Below are positions 1-10,800 of a stretch of 42,595 bases of DNA, piece after piece (the first letter of the stretch is position 1; the number at the start of each line of letters is the position of its first letter). The notes beneath the pieces are model-generated. The model had not been told where the DNA came from, did not search any database, and saw only the letters and a list, made by a program, of their open reading frames with translations. Both the position numbers and the translations under genes were made by a program. The stretch is from Candidatus Gastranaerophilales bacterium (lineage in GTDB: Bacteria; Cyanobacteriota; Vampirovibrionia; Gastranaerophilales; JANQFW01). The stretch is from positions 1 through 42,595 of the forward strand of contig JANQHM010000064.1 in the NCBI GenBank assembly GCA_028282645.1, written 5' to 3'.

Positions 1-111
1 AAAACGACGCAGTATGACAATTTCGTTGCGCAGTCTGTAATACAGGAATGCTGCGTATTTGTCATTATCCTTTTGGGAATTATCTTCGGTTTTTGCTGCC
101 TGGTTTTCCAA
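1..111 (-). CDS. 5' end of an unidentified protein (partial, runs off left edge)
   Basis: A 37-codon open frame on the minus strand starts at a TTG at 111 and is still open at base 1. An AGG lies nine bases upstream of the TTG, a plausible ribosome site, and an in-frame TGA further upstream closes the frame. The peptide begins MENQAAKTEDNSQKDNDKY, hydrophilic and rich in Asn/Asp/Lys, then turns into an amphipathic Tyr/Leu/Arg-rich stretch. That looks like real protein rather than shadow sequence. No family can be named from this fragment. TTG starts are used by several neighbours, which makes this start reasonable. Confidence 0.45.
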   Translation of the reverse strand, partial: MENQAAKTEDNSQKDNDKYAAFLYYRLRNEIVILRRF

Positions 112-285
112 TTCAAAACACCTTAAATTTTTGTGACAAAGTTTAATTCAACATAATTATTATCTATTTAATACATATTATAGCAGTTCAAAAATTTTAT
201 TTCACGATTCATTTCGGATTTTAAGAAAAAAGGGCTACTTTGTTAAATTATTGTTACATTTATTTTTTTTTATTAATTGATTTTT
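112..285. other. AT-rich intergenic stretch
   Basis: Very AT-rich spacer between the minus-strand gene start at 111 and the dispersed element at 286. It probably carries the promoter of the minus-strand gene, but I could not pick a convincing -35/-10 pair. No gene or strong hairpin is seen. Confidence 0.5.
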
Positions 286-414
286 ATTCCGATACAAAAT
301 TAAATTCCAAATTACTCTTTAGTTTGAATGAGCTTATAAAAAGTAATCTGAATAGTTTATTTTATTAATTTTTACCTGATTAAAGAATCTGAAAAGTATT
401 TTTGAAGGAGTATA
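286..414 (+). repeat. Dispersed MITE-like element, copy 1 (about 129 bp, worn left end)
   Basis: Shares with the other copies an ATTACTCTTT left block, GAGCTTATAAAAAGT, a TTTTTACCTGATTAAAGAA block and the right end AATCTGAAAAGTATTTT followed by a terminal GTATA. The extreme left end is degenerate (GATACAAAA in place of TATACAGG), so the left boundary is approximate. The right end stops at the ATG at 414 and contributes an AAGGAG just before it. Confidence 0.75.
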
Positions 415-674
415 TGAGGTTAAATAAAATTGAAAGAGAAATAAAGCCGACAAAACAAGGCCAAAAAGAATTTGCCCCTGATTTAATTTATGTTATAATT
501 AAACTTAGTATACTAGGATCTTTTAATCATCTCCCGAAAGAAATGTTGAAAAGAGGGGTGGTTAACGCCCCGAAGAATTTGGCGGAGCCACTTTTAAGAA
601 AAAGTATGACTTACAGTACTTTTTGCAAGAAAAATTATGACAATCACCAAGTGATATTTAAGGAGATATATTGA
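414..674 (+). CDS. Doubtful small ORF upstream of the DtxR-type regulator
   Basis: An 86-codon frame begins with ATG at 414, only three bases after an AAGGAG supplied by the right end of the repeat element; an in-frame TTG at 402 lies inside the element. It ends with a TGA overlapping the TTG start of the downstream regulator. The product resembles no family I know. It is not FeoA, which often precedes DtxR-type genes. A good internal promoter (472-499), a dyad and a potentially structured stretch (549-595) lie within it, so the region may instead be an untranslated leader that is open by chance. I lean towards non-coding. Confidence 0.2.
   Translation: MRLNKIEREIKPTKQGQKEFAPDLIYVIIKLSILGSFNHLPKEMLKRGVVNAPKNLAEPLLRKSMTYSTFCKKNYDNHQVIFKEIY
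472..515 (+). promoter_or_regulatory. Promoter with downstream dyad for the DtxR-type regulator
   Basis: TTGCCC (472-477), a 16-base spacer and TATAAT (494-499) preceded by TG, i.e. an extended -10. A perfect 10-bp palindrome TAGTATACTA (506-515) sits at the expected transcription start. Its position directly before a metal-dependent DtxR-family gene suggests an autoregulatory operator; that role is inferred from position only. Confidence 0.55.
545..600 (+). ncRNA. Possible structured leader RNA before the DtxR-type gene
   Basis: This is a GC-rich island in an AT-rich leader. AAAAG (549-553) can pair with CTTTT (591-595) and GTGG (558-561) with CCAC (588-591). Alternatively GGGG (555-558) pairs with CCCC (568-571), and GGC (581-583) with GCC (587-589). 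The two folds compete for G558, which would suit a switching leader. It does not match the yybP-ykoY manganese riboswitch or any other class I can recall, and no U-tract terminator follows. Confidence 0.25.
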
Positions 675-1105
675 AAAAGCAAAAAATCACAGCGAGCTTG
701 GAAGACTATTTAGAAACAATATTTCATCTTGTTGAAAAACATAATGCAGCAAGGCCCATTGATATAGCAAAAGAAATGAATGTCGGCAAATCGTCCGTAA
801 CAGAAGCTTTAAAGTCTCTTGCTGAAAAAAAGCTTATTAATTATGAGCCATACAGTAAAGTGACTTTAACTTATCAAGGGCAAAAGCTTGCGCAAGAGAT
901 AGTTTTAAAGCACAAAATTCTCTATGGTTTTTTGCACGAAATCCTTGGAGTGGATAAACAGGAGGCAAAAAAAAATGCCTGCGACATTGAACATGTTATA
1001 TCTGAGCAGGTGCTGGAAAAATTAGTTGAATTTATTGAATTTAGCAAGGAGATGTACGGCAAAAATCAAAATATAGCTGAAGAATTTAAAAAATTTAGAA
1101 AGTAA
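671..1105 (+). CDS. DtxR/MntR-family metal-dependent transcriptional regulator
   Basis: The 144-residue product fits the short MntR-like branch of the DtxR family, which senses Mn(II) or Fe(II) and represses metal uptake genes. The N-terminal third (about 5-65) is a winged helix-turn-helix: SLEDYLETIFHL is the family's typical first helix, and IAKEMNVGKSSVTEALKSL is the recognition-helix region. The rest is the helical dimerisation and metal-binding domain; ACDIEHVISEQVLEKL holds the conserved Cys, Glu and His metal ligands. No C-terminal SH3-like domain is present. The TTG start at 671 is chosen because AAGGAG lies five bases upstream. The promoter and dyad at 472-515 probably drive it. No metal transporter gene adjoins it, so the sensed metal is not settled. 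Confidence 0.88.
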   Translation: MKKQKITASLEDYLETIFHLVEKHNAARPIDIAKEMNVGKSSVTEALKSLAEKKLINYEPYSKVTLTYQGQKLAQEIVLKHKILYGFLHEILGVDKQEAKKNACDIEHVISEQVLEKLVEFIEFSKEMYGKNQNIAEEFKKFRK

Positions 1106-1113
1106 TAAGAAAT

Positions 1114-1148
1114 AGAGTAATCTGAAATTTAATCTTGTTCCGGAATAA
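1114..1148 (-). repeat. Relic of one end of the dispersed element
   Basis: AGAGTAATCTGAAATTTAAT matches the reverse complement of the element's left terminus over 20 bases and then diverges before the expected TGTATA end. No partner end is seen nearby, so this looks like a solo or decayed copy. Confidence 0.55.
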
Positions 1149-1247
1149 ATAGTAAAAAAATCGATTTTTAAAATTCATTTTATTTATGTATTAATTAATT
1201 TTGTGTATCATTGTAAAGTTAATTAATAGAGTGGATTAAATTGAATT

Positions 1248-3038
1248 ATGTTAAAAAAATTAATTTTTCAAAAAATAATAAACGCTATTGAAAAAGCAGT
1301 AAGCAGTGGCAATCTTGGTCAAATGAGCGACACGAGTACTGTTAATATAGTTGTGGAAAAAACAAAAAATCCTGAATTTGGAGACTATGCAGTAAACGTA
1401 TCACCCCTTGCAAGATACGCTAAATTATCGCCTGACAGAATAGCCGGGGCAATTATTGCAAGCATTGAACTTGAAGATGCAAAAATTGACAATTCAGGCG
1501 GATTTATTAACTTTAAGCTGGGGAAAAGCTGGTTAAATAAAAGTATTAAACTAATAAACGATAAAAAAGAAGATTTTGGTAAATTTGAACCGGAAACACC
1601 GGAAAAAATTTTACTGGAATATGTTAGTGCTAATCCTACAGGGCCTCTACATATAGGGCACGGAAGGTGGGCTGTTGTGGGCAGTTGTCTGGCTAATCTA
1701 TTAAAGTTTGCAGGGAATAAAGTCTCTGAAGAATTTTATATAAATGATGCGGGCAATCAGATTAATAACCTCTCACGTTCTTTATGGCTGCGAGTTCTTC
1801 AGGAGATGGGCAAAGATGTCAAGTTTCCGCAGACTGAAGAGGAAGGCGTAAAAAATTATTATCCGGGCGAATATTTAATTGATATGGCTAGACAATATCT
1901 TGCAAATAACAAAGTAACAGCAGAAAAACTGTTTGAAAAATATCCTGATGCTTTTGCACCGGGTGAAGAAATAATGAAAGAAATGGCTGATTTTGCAAAA
2001 GCAATTATTTTAGAGCAACAAAAACAGTTGCTTAATAGATTTAGAGTACATTTTAATACCTGGTACAGCGAGCTTTCCTTACATGATAAGGGAGAAGTTG
2101 AAAAAGCCGTTGAAACCCTTAAAATCAAAGATCAAATCTATGAACAAGAAAGAGCGCTATGGTTTAAATCGTCCGAATACGGTGATGATCAAGATAGAGT
2201 TATTATTAAATCAGATGGTTCTTATACCTATTTAACAGCTGATATTGCCTATCATTATGATAAGTTAAAAAGAAGGTTTGACAGGTTAATAAATATATGG
2301 GGTGCTGATCATCACGGTTACGTTGCCAGAATGAAAGCTGCCATTGCCGCTCTTGGATATGACAGCAACAAGCTTGAAGTTCTTTTAGGCCAGCTTGTAA
2401 ACCTAATAATTGGCGGTGAGCAAGTTAGGATGGGCAAAAGAAGAAAAATGCTCACGCTTGAAGAGCTTGTTGATGAAGTTGGCATTGATGCTACCAGATT
2501 CTGGATGATAATGAGAAGTATTGACACAACTTTGGATTTTGACGTGGATCTTGCTAAATCCTGCTCTGATGAAAATCCGGTTTATTATGTTCAATACGCA
2601 CATGCCAGAGCTTGCAGCATTTTAAGAAACTCTACCCGGGATAGGATTGACCAGGAATCAGGTTCGACATTACCGCCGTTTTTGGTGCAAGGTGAATTTG
2701 ATTCATTATATAAAACCGAAAATTTTGATATAAGTATATTAGATAGTTTATGGAATACTGATGACAAAAAAGAACTTGAGTCTACAAGGGCTCTGGTCCT
2801 TAAGCTAGAATCTTTTGAGGAGTTGATTATATCCAGCGTAAAAAACAGAGCGCCTTATATGATAGCAAGGTATTTGCAGGAACTGGCAAGTACTTTCCAT
2901 CAATTTTATACATTTACAAGAGTTCTTAATGTCGAAGAATCTATAATGAAAGCACGATTAGGACTTGTTTATTCGACAAGGCAAGTACTTTTTAACGGTC
3001 TGAACCTTTTATCGGTTTCTGCACCCAAGTCAATGTAA
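1248..3038 (+). CDS. argS: Arginyl-tRNA synthetase
   Basis: Class I aminoacyl-tRNA synthetase charging tRNA-Arg in the cytosol; 596 residues, within the usual 550-600 range. The N-terminal Add-1 domain (about 1-115) is followed by the catalytic core, with YVSANPTGPLHIGHGR containing HIGH at about 135-138 and the NDAGNQ motif soon after. WGADHHGYVARM is also family-typical. The KMSKS equivalent is the degenerate MGKRRKM, as often in ArgS. The C-terminal DALR anticodon-binding domain starts near YVQYAHARACSI. The ATG start has only a weak purine-rich ribosome site. The 57-residue gene follows 18 bases downstream and may be co-transcribed. Confidence 0.97.
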   Translation: MLKKLIFQKIINAIEKAVSSGNLGQMSDTSTVNIVVEKTKNPEFGDYAVNVSPLARYAKLSPDRIAGAIIASIELEDAKIDNSGGFINFKLGKSWLNKSIKLINDKKEDFGKFEPETPEKILLEYVSANPTGPLHIGHGRWAVVGSCLANLLKFAGNKVSEEFYINDAGNQINNLSRSLWLRVLQEMGKDVKFPQTEEEGVKNYYPGEYLIDMARQYLANNKVTAEKLFEKYPDAFAPGEEIMKEMADFAKAIILEQQKQLLNRFRVHFNTWYSELSLHDKGEVEKAVETLKIKDQIYEQERALWFKSSEYGDDQDRVIIKSDGSYTYLTADIAYHYDKLKRRFDRLINIWGADHHGYVARMKAAIAALGYDSNKLEVLLGQLVNLIIGGEQVRMGKRRKMLTLEELVDEVGIDATRFWMIMRSIDTTLDFDVDLAKSCSDENPVYYVQYAHARACSILRNSTRDRIDQESGSTLPPFLVQGEFDSLYKTENFDISILDSLWNTDDKKELESTRALVLKLESFEELIISSVKNRAPYMIARYLQELASTFHQFYTFTRVLNVEESIMKARLGLVYSTRQVLFNGLNLLSVSAPKSM

Positions 3039-3056
3039 ATTATAGGAGTTTTATCT

Positions 3057-3230
3057 ATGTCTGAAATACCGGTTTGTCCAATTATGAGCGCAGGAAATGA
3101 TATCGCGCAAATATGCGAGCAGGAAAATTGCGCATGGTATTTAAAAAATTATAAAACTTGCAGTGTGTACGTTTTAGCTCATAATGCCGCATTGGATATT
3201 AAGAAGAAACAAAGCGGGCAACAGCAATAA
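3057..3230 (+). CDS. Small four-cysteine protein, possible zinc binder (57 aa)
   Basis: A 57-codon gene with AGGAG eight bases before its ATG. The product starts MSEIPVCPIMS and has cysteines at 7, 20, 25 and 35, the middle pair in CEQENCAWYL. It ends in a helical, Lys/Gln-rich tail. Four Cys spaced this way suggest a structural metal site or disulfides in a tiny domain. It lacks a signal peptide, so a cytosolic metal site is more likely. It sits 18 bases after argS and 3 bases before the M23 peptidase start, implying co-transcription and perhaps translational coupling. I have seen similar small CP...CxxxxC proteins left unassigned in genomes of low-GC bacteria, but know of no function. Confidence 0.75.
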   Translation: MSEIPVCPIMSAGNDIAQICEQENCAWYLKNYKTCSVYVLAHNAALDIKKKQSGQQQ

Positions 3231-3233
3231 TAA

Positions 3234-4250
3234 ATGAATAACAAATCTTATATTTCGTTTTTTCTTGTTTTAATAGTTTTTTTCTGTGCCGGCCAAACTG
3301 ATAAAATAGTAAGGACTCCTGATATACTGCTGGATTTTCCGCTTAAATGCACTATAGATAAAGACTGTTGGATATTGGTATATCCCGACATGGATGGCAG
3401 TGAAAAGTGGAAAGACTATAAAGGGGGCACCAGAACTTATAATACCCACGGCGGTACTGATTTTGTGATTAAAAATCAGAAAAAAATGTACTCTCGTGTG
3501 CCGGTAGTGGCCGCAGCCAATGGAAAAGTAATTGGCACAAGAAATGGTGTTAGAGATATAAATGTAAAAAAAATCGGTAAAAGTGCTGTTGATAAAATAG
3601 AATGCGGTAACAGAGTTGCTATTTATCACGGACGCGGTTTACTAACCGATTATTGCCACATGTTAAACGGCAGTATTGCAGTAAAAAAAGGTGACTATGT
3701 TAAAGCCGGTGAAGTATTGGGTTATGTAGGCATGTCCGGGCTTACGGAGACTCCTCATCTACACTTTGGTGTGCAATATAAAAATAAAAAAATAGATCCT
3801 TTTACGGGTAAGTTTATTAAAAATTGGCCAATTCAGGCATTAAACAGATCTTTATGGAAACCTGGAGTTAAAAACAAGTTAAAGTACCATCCGGCCTTTA
3901 TTTATAATATTGGGGTGACTTCTCAAAGTCCTGACAGAACTGAAATTCAGGAAGGAAATTTTGAACAGCAGAATATTAAAAATAACTCTGAGTTTATATA
4001 TATTTGGGCTGATACCTTATCAATTAAAAGGGGCGATGTTTTAAGCTTTATTTTAAAAGACCCCCTTGGCAGAGTCATAATAAATAAAAAATCTGTTATA
4101 GACAGGCCTAATGTCCGACGATTCTTTTATTTAACTCATAAAAGCAGAAGAAAACCAGTGCCCGGCAAGTATAATGTTAAAGTTAAGATATACAGGCCTA
4201 TAAAACATTTCAGTTATGAGAAATTTATTGATTTTTATGTTGTCGAATAA
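3234..4250 (+). CDS. Exported M23-family (lysostaphin-like) metallopeptidase
   Basis: A 338-residue protein with an N-terminal hydrophobic signal segment (about 5-20), so it acts in the periplasm or at the surface, probably on peptidoglycan or another envelope peptide. The M23 fold runs from about 75 to 190. HGGTDF supplies the first zinc His and Asp, and the later HLHF motif (in ETPHLHFGVQ) the remaining His residues. YCHMLNGSIAVKKGDYVKAG is the usual strand segment of this family. The C-terminal 140 residues form a beta-rich domain of unknown role. An ATG follows the upstream stop by three bases with no clear ribosome site of its own, suggesting coupling to the small gene. It could be a zinc endopeptidase or a degenerate scaffold, but the ligands look intact. 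Confidence 0.85.
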   Translation: MNNKSYISFFLVLIVFFCAGQTDKIVRTPDILLDFPLKCTIDKDCWILVYPDMDGSEKWKDYKGGTRTYNTHGGTDFVIKNQKKMYSRVPVVAAANGKVIGTRNGVRDINVKKIGKSAVDKIECGNRVAIYHGRGLLTDYCHMLNGSIAVKKGDYVKAGEVLGYVGMSGLTETPHLHFGVQYKNKKIDPFTGKFIKNWPIQALNRSLWKPGVKNKLKYHPAFIYNIGVTSQSPDRTEIQEGNFEQQNIKNNSEFIYIWADTLSIKRGDVLSFILKDPLGRVIINKKSVIDRPNVRRFFYLTHKSRRKPVPGKYNVKVKIYRPIKHFSYEKFIDFYVVE

Positions 4251-4312
4251 GAAAAAGAGCTTACTAAACGGGGCAGCCTTATTTTTTATAATATTTTTCG
4301 CTTTAAAGGAAT

Positions 4313-4342
4313 AAAAGGTGAAAACTTTTTACCACCTACTTT
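4313..4342. terminator. Weak bidirectional hairpin between convergent genes
   Basis: AGGTG (4316-4320) pairs with CACCT (4333-4337) around an A/T-rich loop, flanked by A and T runs, in the gap between the convergent peptidase and nrdJ genes. The stem is short, so terminator function is tentative. Confidence 0.35.
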
Positions 4343-4347
4343 AAATA

Positions 4348-6813
4348 TTAATTACATCTTGAGTATCCGCAACTTTTGCATAATATGCAGCCCTCAGAAA
4401 ATTCTATCATTTCTCCGCATTCCGGACATTCCGGACATAGGCCTAGATCTGCAATTGATGTGGTTATTTCTTTGTCAGAATATTCTCCACAGCATTCTAC
4501 ATATTCAAAGCTTTCTCCATAAATCATTTTCTGCGCTTTTTCTGCGTTTCTTTCTAATACCTTACTTATAGCATCAGAACAGGAAAGCGTTATATCACCT
4601 TTAATTATTGACGGTGCCGGGCAACGAATACCTTTTAATTGGTTAATGATTGAATGTATATTTACTCCTGCCCTTAATGCAAGTGATATCATTCTTCCGG
4701 TGGCCTCCGCCTGACTGGTCGCACAGCCACCTGACTTGCCCATCCTTGCAAATACTTCGCATAAGCCTTCTTCATCAGAATTTATCGTTATGTATAATGG
4801 CCCGCATCCGGTTTGTATTTTATCTGTTATACCGAAAGTTACATTTGGTCTTTCTCTTGGTGTAACAATTTTTGAATTTTTTTCTAAACAGCATACAACT
4901 GTTTTATTTTTATCATTATTTTCAGCTTTATTCTCTGCATTATTATCCGATTTTGACTCTTTAGATTTATTTTCTTCCTCTTTTTTTGAATCTTTTGAAG
5001 TATCAAGATTCATTGGTTGAATTCTGCTATTGTTTCTGTATACTGTTATGCCTTTTAAGTTTTTTTCGTAGGCCAAATAATAAGTTTCTTTTATGGCCTC
5101 TCTTGTCGCGTCCTCTTCAAAGTTGACTGTCTTTGATACTGCATTATCTGTATGAAGTTGAAACGCTGCTTGCATTTTTACATGCCATTCCGGTGAAATA
5201 TCATGAGCGGTTACAAAAACTTTTTTAATATCATCCGGCAAGTTTTTAATATTTTGAACAGTACCTTCTCTTGCAATGATTTTCATTAATTCTTCAGAGT
5301 ATAAATCTTCTTCTTTTACTTTATTTTCAAAGATAGGATTAACTTCCATTAACTCGGTATTGTCCATTATTTTTCTTATAAAGACAAGTGAAAACAACGG
5401 CTCAATGCCGCCTGAAGCCCCTGCTATCATACTTATTGTACCTGTTGGAGCTATACAGGTTGTTGTAGCATTTCTAATTCCGTTTGTTTGAATTTTTATA
5501 TCAAGATTATGCCAGTCTTCGTCTGTTATAGTTCCCGCTGATCTACCTTTATATTTATTAAATAAAAACATATTGTTATCATAAACACTACCGTTAAAAT
5601 TCTCGAATTTACCTCTAACTTGAGCTAATTCAACGGATTTCACTTTTGAATGATAATCAATAAATTCCATAATCTGAGAAGCAAGTGTTAACCCTTCCTC
5701 AGAGTTATAAGGAATGTTTAAAGTCATTAGCATATCAGCCCAGCCCATTATACCCAGACCAATTTTTCTATTCTTTCGAGCCATTTCCTCTATCTTAGGA
5801 AGCGGAAATTTATTTAATGCAATAACATTATCAAGGAAATGAATTGATAATTTGGTAACATATTCAAGCTTATCCCAGTCAACCTCAGGCTTGTCTTCGT
5901 CGTATTTAATCATTTGAGCCAAGTTCACAGAACCCAGATTGCAGGCTTCGTATGGTAGTAATGGTACTTCACCGCAAGGATTTGTTGATTCTATTTCCCC
6001 AATTTTAGGAGTTGGATTGTATTTATTAATTTCATCAATAAATACTATTCCGGGTTCACCGTTTCTCCAGGCATGGTCAACTATAAGGTCAAATATTTCT
6101 TTTGCATTAACTGTTTTAGCAGTTTCTTTAGTACGAGGGTGGACTAAGTTAAATTCACTATCGCTTTTTACAGCTTCCATAAATTCATCGGTAATACCAA
6201 CTGAAATATTAAAATTAGTTAGCTTATCAGTATCAAATTTAGCATTTATAAAATCTATGATGTCAGGGTGATCTACGCGAAGAATCGCCATATTGGCACC
6301 TCTTCTTGTACCGCCTTGCTTAACAGCTTCTGTAGCTGCATTAAATACTTCAATGAATGATACAGGGCCGGAAGAAACGCCCATTGTTGATCTTACAATA
6401 TCGTTTTTGGGTCTTAATCTTGAAAATGAAAATCCTGTACCGCCACCGCTTTTGTGTATTAGAGCAGTATTTTTTATTGTTTCAAAGATATCTTCTAAAG
6501 AGTCATCTACCGGCAATACAAAACAGGCTGACAATTGCCCGAGCTCCCTGCCTGCATTCATCAATGTAGGGCTATTGGGCATAAATGATTTATCTGCAAA
6601 TAGTTTATAAAACTCTTGCGATAGCCATTTTATGTGCTGATTATCCTTACGCTCATTATGATCCGCTTGTGCAATTGTACTGGCCACCCTCCAGAACATT
6701 TCTTCCGGTGTTTCCGATACATTACCATTCTGGTCTTTTTTTAGATATCTTCTTTCTAGGACAACTTTTGCATTATTAGTTAAATTTAATTTATCTGATA
6801 AAAATGAGGTCAC
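4348..6813 (-). CDS. nrdJ: Adenosylcobalamin-dependent (class II) ribonucleotide reductase
   Basis: Reduces ribonucleotides to deoxyribonucleotides using coenzyme B12, with or without oxygen. The 821 residues lack an obvious ATP cone. The catalytic barrel holds LSACFVLPVDDSLEDIF, KSGGGTGFSFSRLRP, and NPCGEVPLLPYEACNLGS with the active-site cysteine and glutamate, then the TTCIAPTGTISMIAGASGG block. A Lys/Glu/Asn-rich linker of about 40 residues leads to a TSCPD domain (GLCEVFARMGKSGGCATSQAE). The C-terminus is a cysteine-rich tail (CPECGEMIEF ... CKSCGYSRCN) that would recycle the active-site disulfide. The start is GTG at 6813 with GGGAGGA nearby. No cobalamin-riboswitch B12 box was found upstream. 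This enzyme makes the cell depend on B12 made or scavenged elsewhere. Confidence 0.95.
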   Translation of the reverse strand: MTSFLSDKLNLTNNAKVVLERRYLKKDQNGNVSETPEEMFWRVASTIAQADHNERKDNQHIKWLSQEFYKLFADKSFMPNSPTLMNAGRELGQLSACFVLPVDDSLEDIFETIKNTALIHKSGGGTGFSFSRLRPKNDIVRSTMGVSSGPVSFIEVFNAATEAVKQGGTRRGANMAILRVDHPDIIDFINAKFDTDKLTNFNISVGITDEFMEAVKSDSEFNLVHPRTKETAKTVNAKEIFDLIVDHAWRNGEPGIVFIDEINKYNPTPKIGEIESTNPCGEVPLLPYEACNLGSVNLAQMIKYDEDKPEVDWDKLEYVTKLSIHFLDNVIALNKFPLPKIEEMARKNRKIGLGIMGWADMLMTLNIPYNSEEGLTLASQIMEFIDYHSKVKSVELAQVRGKFENFNGSVYDNNMFLFNKYKGRSAGTITDEDWHNLDIKIQTNGIRNATTTCIAPTGTISMIAGASGGIEPLFSLVFIRKIMDNTELMEVNPIFENKVKEEDLYSEELMKIIAREGTVQNIKNLPDDIKKVFVTAHDISPEWHVKMQAAFQLHTDNAVSKTVNFEEDATREAIKETYYLAYEKNLKGITVYRNNSRIQPMNLDTSKDSKKEEENKSKESKSDNNAENKAENNDKNKTVVCCLEKNSKIVTPRERPNVTFGITDKIQTGCGPLYITINSDEEGLCEVFARMGKSGGCATSQAEATGRMISLALRAGVNIHSIINQLKGIRCPAPSIIKGDITLSCSDAISKVLERNAEKAQKMIYGESFEYVECCGEYSDKEITTSIADLGLCPECPECGEMIEFSEGCILCKSCGYSRCN

Positions 6814-7369
6814 GTTTAGTCCTCCCTTTTTGACTCCCCATCTGTATAGTTTTTATATTATACAACAAATAATATAATAATTTAAATATTTATTATTTTT
6901 TAACAATAATTTATTAAAAAAATTCTTTAAAAATTTAATAATAATATAGTATCTTTATACTATTTTTCAATAAAATTTTGGATATCCTCCTTTTAATGTA
7001 TAGACTGTTTTATTGATTATAACAGGATTAGATAGCCTGGGTAGCATTTTAGACTTAATATAGCTTTGATTACAGTTTTTATAATACAACACAAATAAAA
7101 ATTTTTTATAAAGTTTAGTAAATAAATTTTTGTTTTTTTTATTAAATATTGAACATAATTTTAATTAAAAGAACTTTATCTAAAGAAAAACAGCTTAGTA
7201 TTTTTTAATAAATTGTAAGATATTTTAATAATTGGGGATATTTATTTTAATCTGTAAAAACCATGTCGGGATTGAGTTTTACATGATTTGACCTGCTTTA
7301 ACATTTATAACATTTAAGAATATTTTACAAAAACTTTAGCTGGTAATAATCCATGACAAGAACAGGATA
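6814..7369. other. Long AT-rich divergent intergenic region
   Basis: 556 bases between the nrdJ start and the TPR gene. It holds a candidate nrdJ promoter (7016-7024), an isolated Shine-Dalgarno-like AAAAGGAGG on the minus strand (6986-6994) with no ORF at proper spacing, a perfect hairpin ATAGTAT/ATACTAT (6946-6963) and otherwise featureless AT-rich sequence. A short frame MTRTGY (7352-7372) overlaps the TTG start of the TPR gene. No B12 box or clear NrdR box was seen. Confidence 0.5.
7016..7024 (-). promoter_or_regulatory. Candidate extended -10 promoter for nrdJ
   Basis: On the minus strand TGTTATAAT, an extended -10 element, lies about 200 bases before the nrdJ start. The -35 region is poor, as is common for extended -10 promoters. 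It implies a leader of about 195 bases. Confidence 0.4.
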
Positions 7370-8143
7370 TTGACGATTAAAAACTTTGAACATGAGATTA
7401 TTTCTAAAAAACTAAATTATGAGCATGCTTTATCGTTGTTGTCCTGCATGAAAGTCATGATTCAAATTGAACTTGCGCCAAACAAGGTTTTTAGTATCAT
7501 TAAGTTATCGGATTTCTTTTGGTTGGGGAAAACGGAGCAAATGAGGAATATAGTTAATCATACGAAAAAAAGTTATAGAGAAAGCAGGAAAGTCTATAAC
7601 CTGAGAGTGGAAAAGATAGTAAGAGAGGCCAGTGATAATTTTATTTATCACAGAGACTACGACACTGTACTTGAACAGGTCAACGAAGCGTTAACCACTG
7701 AGCCTGACAATGTTAAAGCGTTAGTCTTAAAAGGAGATGTTTTATTTAGTATAGAACAAAAAGATGAATCTCTCGGTTATTTTAATAAAGCATTGGAAAT
7801 TGATCCTTATTCAGTTGAAGCTTATGGAGCCAAGGCAAGTGCGCTAGATATTCTAGGTATGCAAAAAGAAGCCTTGGAATGTTGCGAGAGAGCTTTCTCT
7901 AACATAAGCGACAATCAGAAGTATTTATTGCCTTCACTTTATGATCAAAAAATAGCAATTTTGATAAAATTAAAAAGGTTTGAAGAAGCAAAAAAATTTT
8001 TGAATGCAAGTTTAATAAACTTGTCAGAGGAGGATGGGACGTATCTTTTCACACGCTATCAAGGGGCAATTGAATCAATTTGTATGCAAAGGAAAAAGAA
8101 ACGTGAAAAGCTTGCAAAAATAGCTTTAAGGCTTATAAATTAA
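7370..8143 (+). CDS. TPR-repeat protein of unknown function
   Basis: 257 residues without a signal peptide, presumably cytosolic. The N-terminal 80 residues are helical and unfamiliar (EHALSLLSCMKVMIQIELAP). From about 85 to 215 there are three or more tetratricopeptide repeats, clearest in VKALVLKGDVLFSIEQKDES and VEAYGAKASALDILGMQKEA. The C-terminus is Lys/Arg-rich and basic. TPRs form a superhelix that binds peptides or proteins, and no partner is suggested by the neighbours. The start is TTG at 7370 with AGGA just upstream; the preceding 7-codon frame overlaps it. A strong terminator follows at 8175, so it is probably a single-gene transcript. Confidence 0.7.
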   Translation: MTIKNFEHEIISKKLNYEHALSLLSCMKVMIQIELAPNKVFSIIKLSDFFWLGKTEQMRNIVNHTKKSYRESRKVYNLRVEKIVREASDNFIYHRDYDTVLEQVNEALTTEPDNVKALVLKGDVLFSIEQKDESLGYFNKALEIDPYSVEAYGAKASALDILGMQKEALECCERAFSNISDNQKYLLPSLYDQKIAILIKLKRFEEAKKFLNASLINLSEEDGTYLFTRYQGAIESICMQRKKKREKLAKIALRLIN

Positions 8144-8174
8144 TTGTTGTTTCATTTATGTGCCCTGTAGAGAT

Positions 8175-8200
8175 AAGTGCTGAAGACAGCACTTTTTTAT
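8175..8200 (+). terminator. Rho-independent terminator after the TPR gene
   Basis: Perfect 8-bp stem AAGTGCTG / CAGCACTT with an AAGA loop, followed by a T run. It ends the plus-strand TPR transcript. Confidence 0.92.
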
Positions 8201-8238
8201 TTTATTATAAATTTTTTAATAATAATCTGGAATAATAA

Positions 8239-10800
<2,562 letters not shown>

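Noticed and set aside
545-600. tRNA-like sequence (GGTTAACGCC resembles a D-loop)
   Set aside because: No acceptor stem, anticodon arm or T-arm can be assembled around it.
3270-3629. Minus-strand open frame inside the M23 peptidase gene
   Set aside because: It is a shadow of a well-supported gene on the other strand with no recognisable product; the same applies to other antisense frames in argS, nrdJ, ligA, ileS and the GH13 gene.
6814-7369. Cobalamin riboswitch upstream of nrdJ
   Set aside because: No B12-box motif was found on either strand, although the enzyme needs B12.
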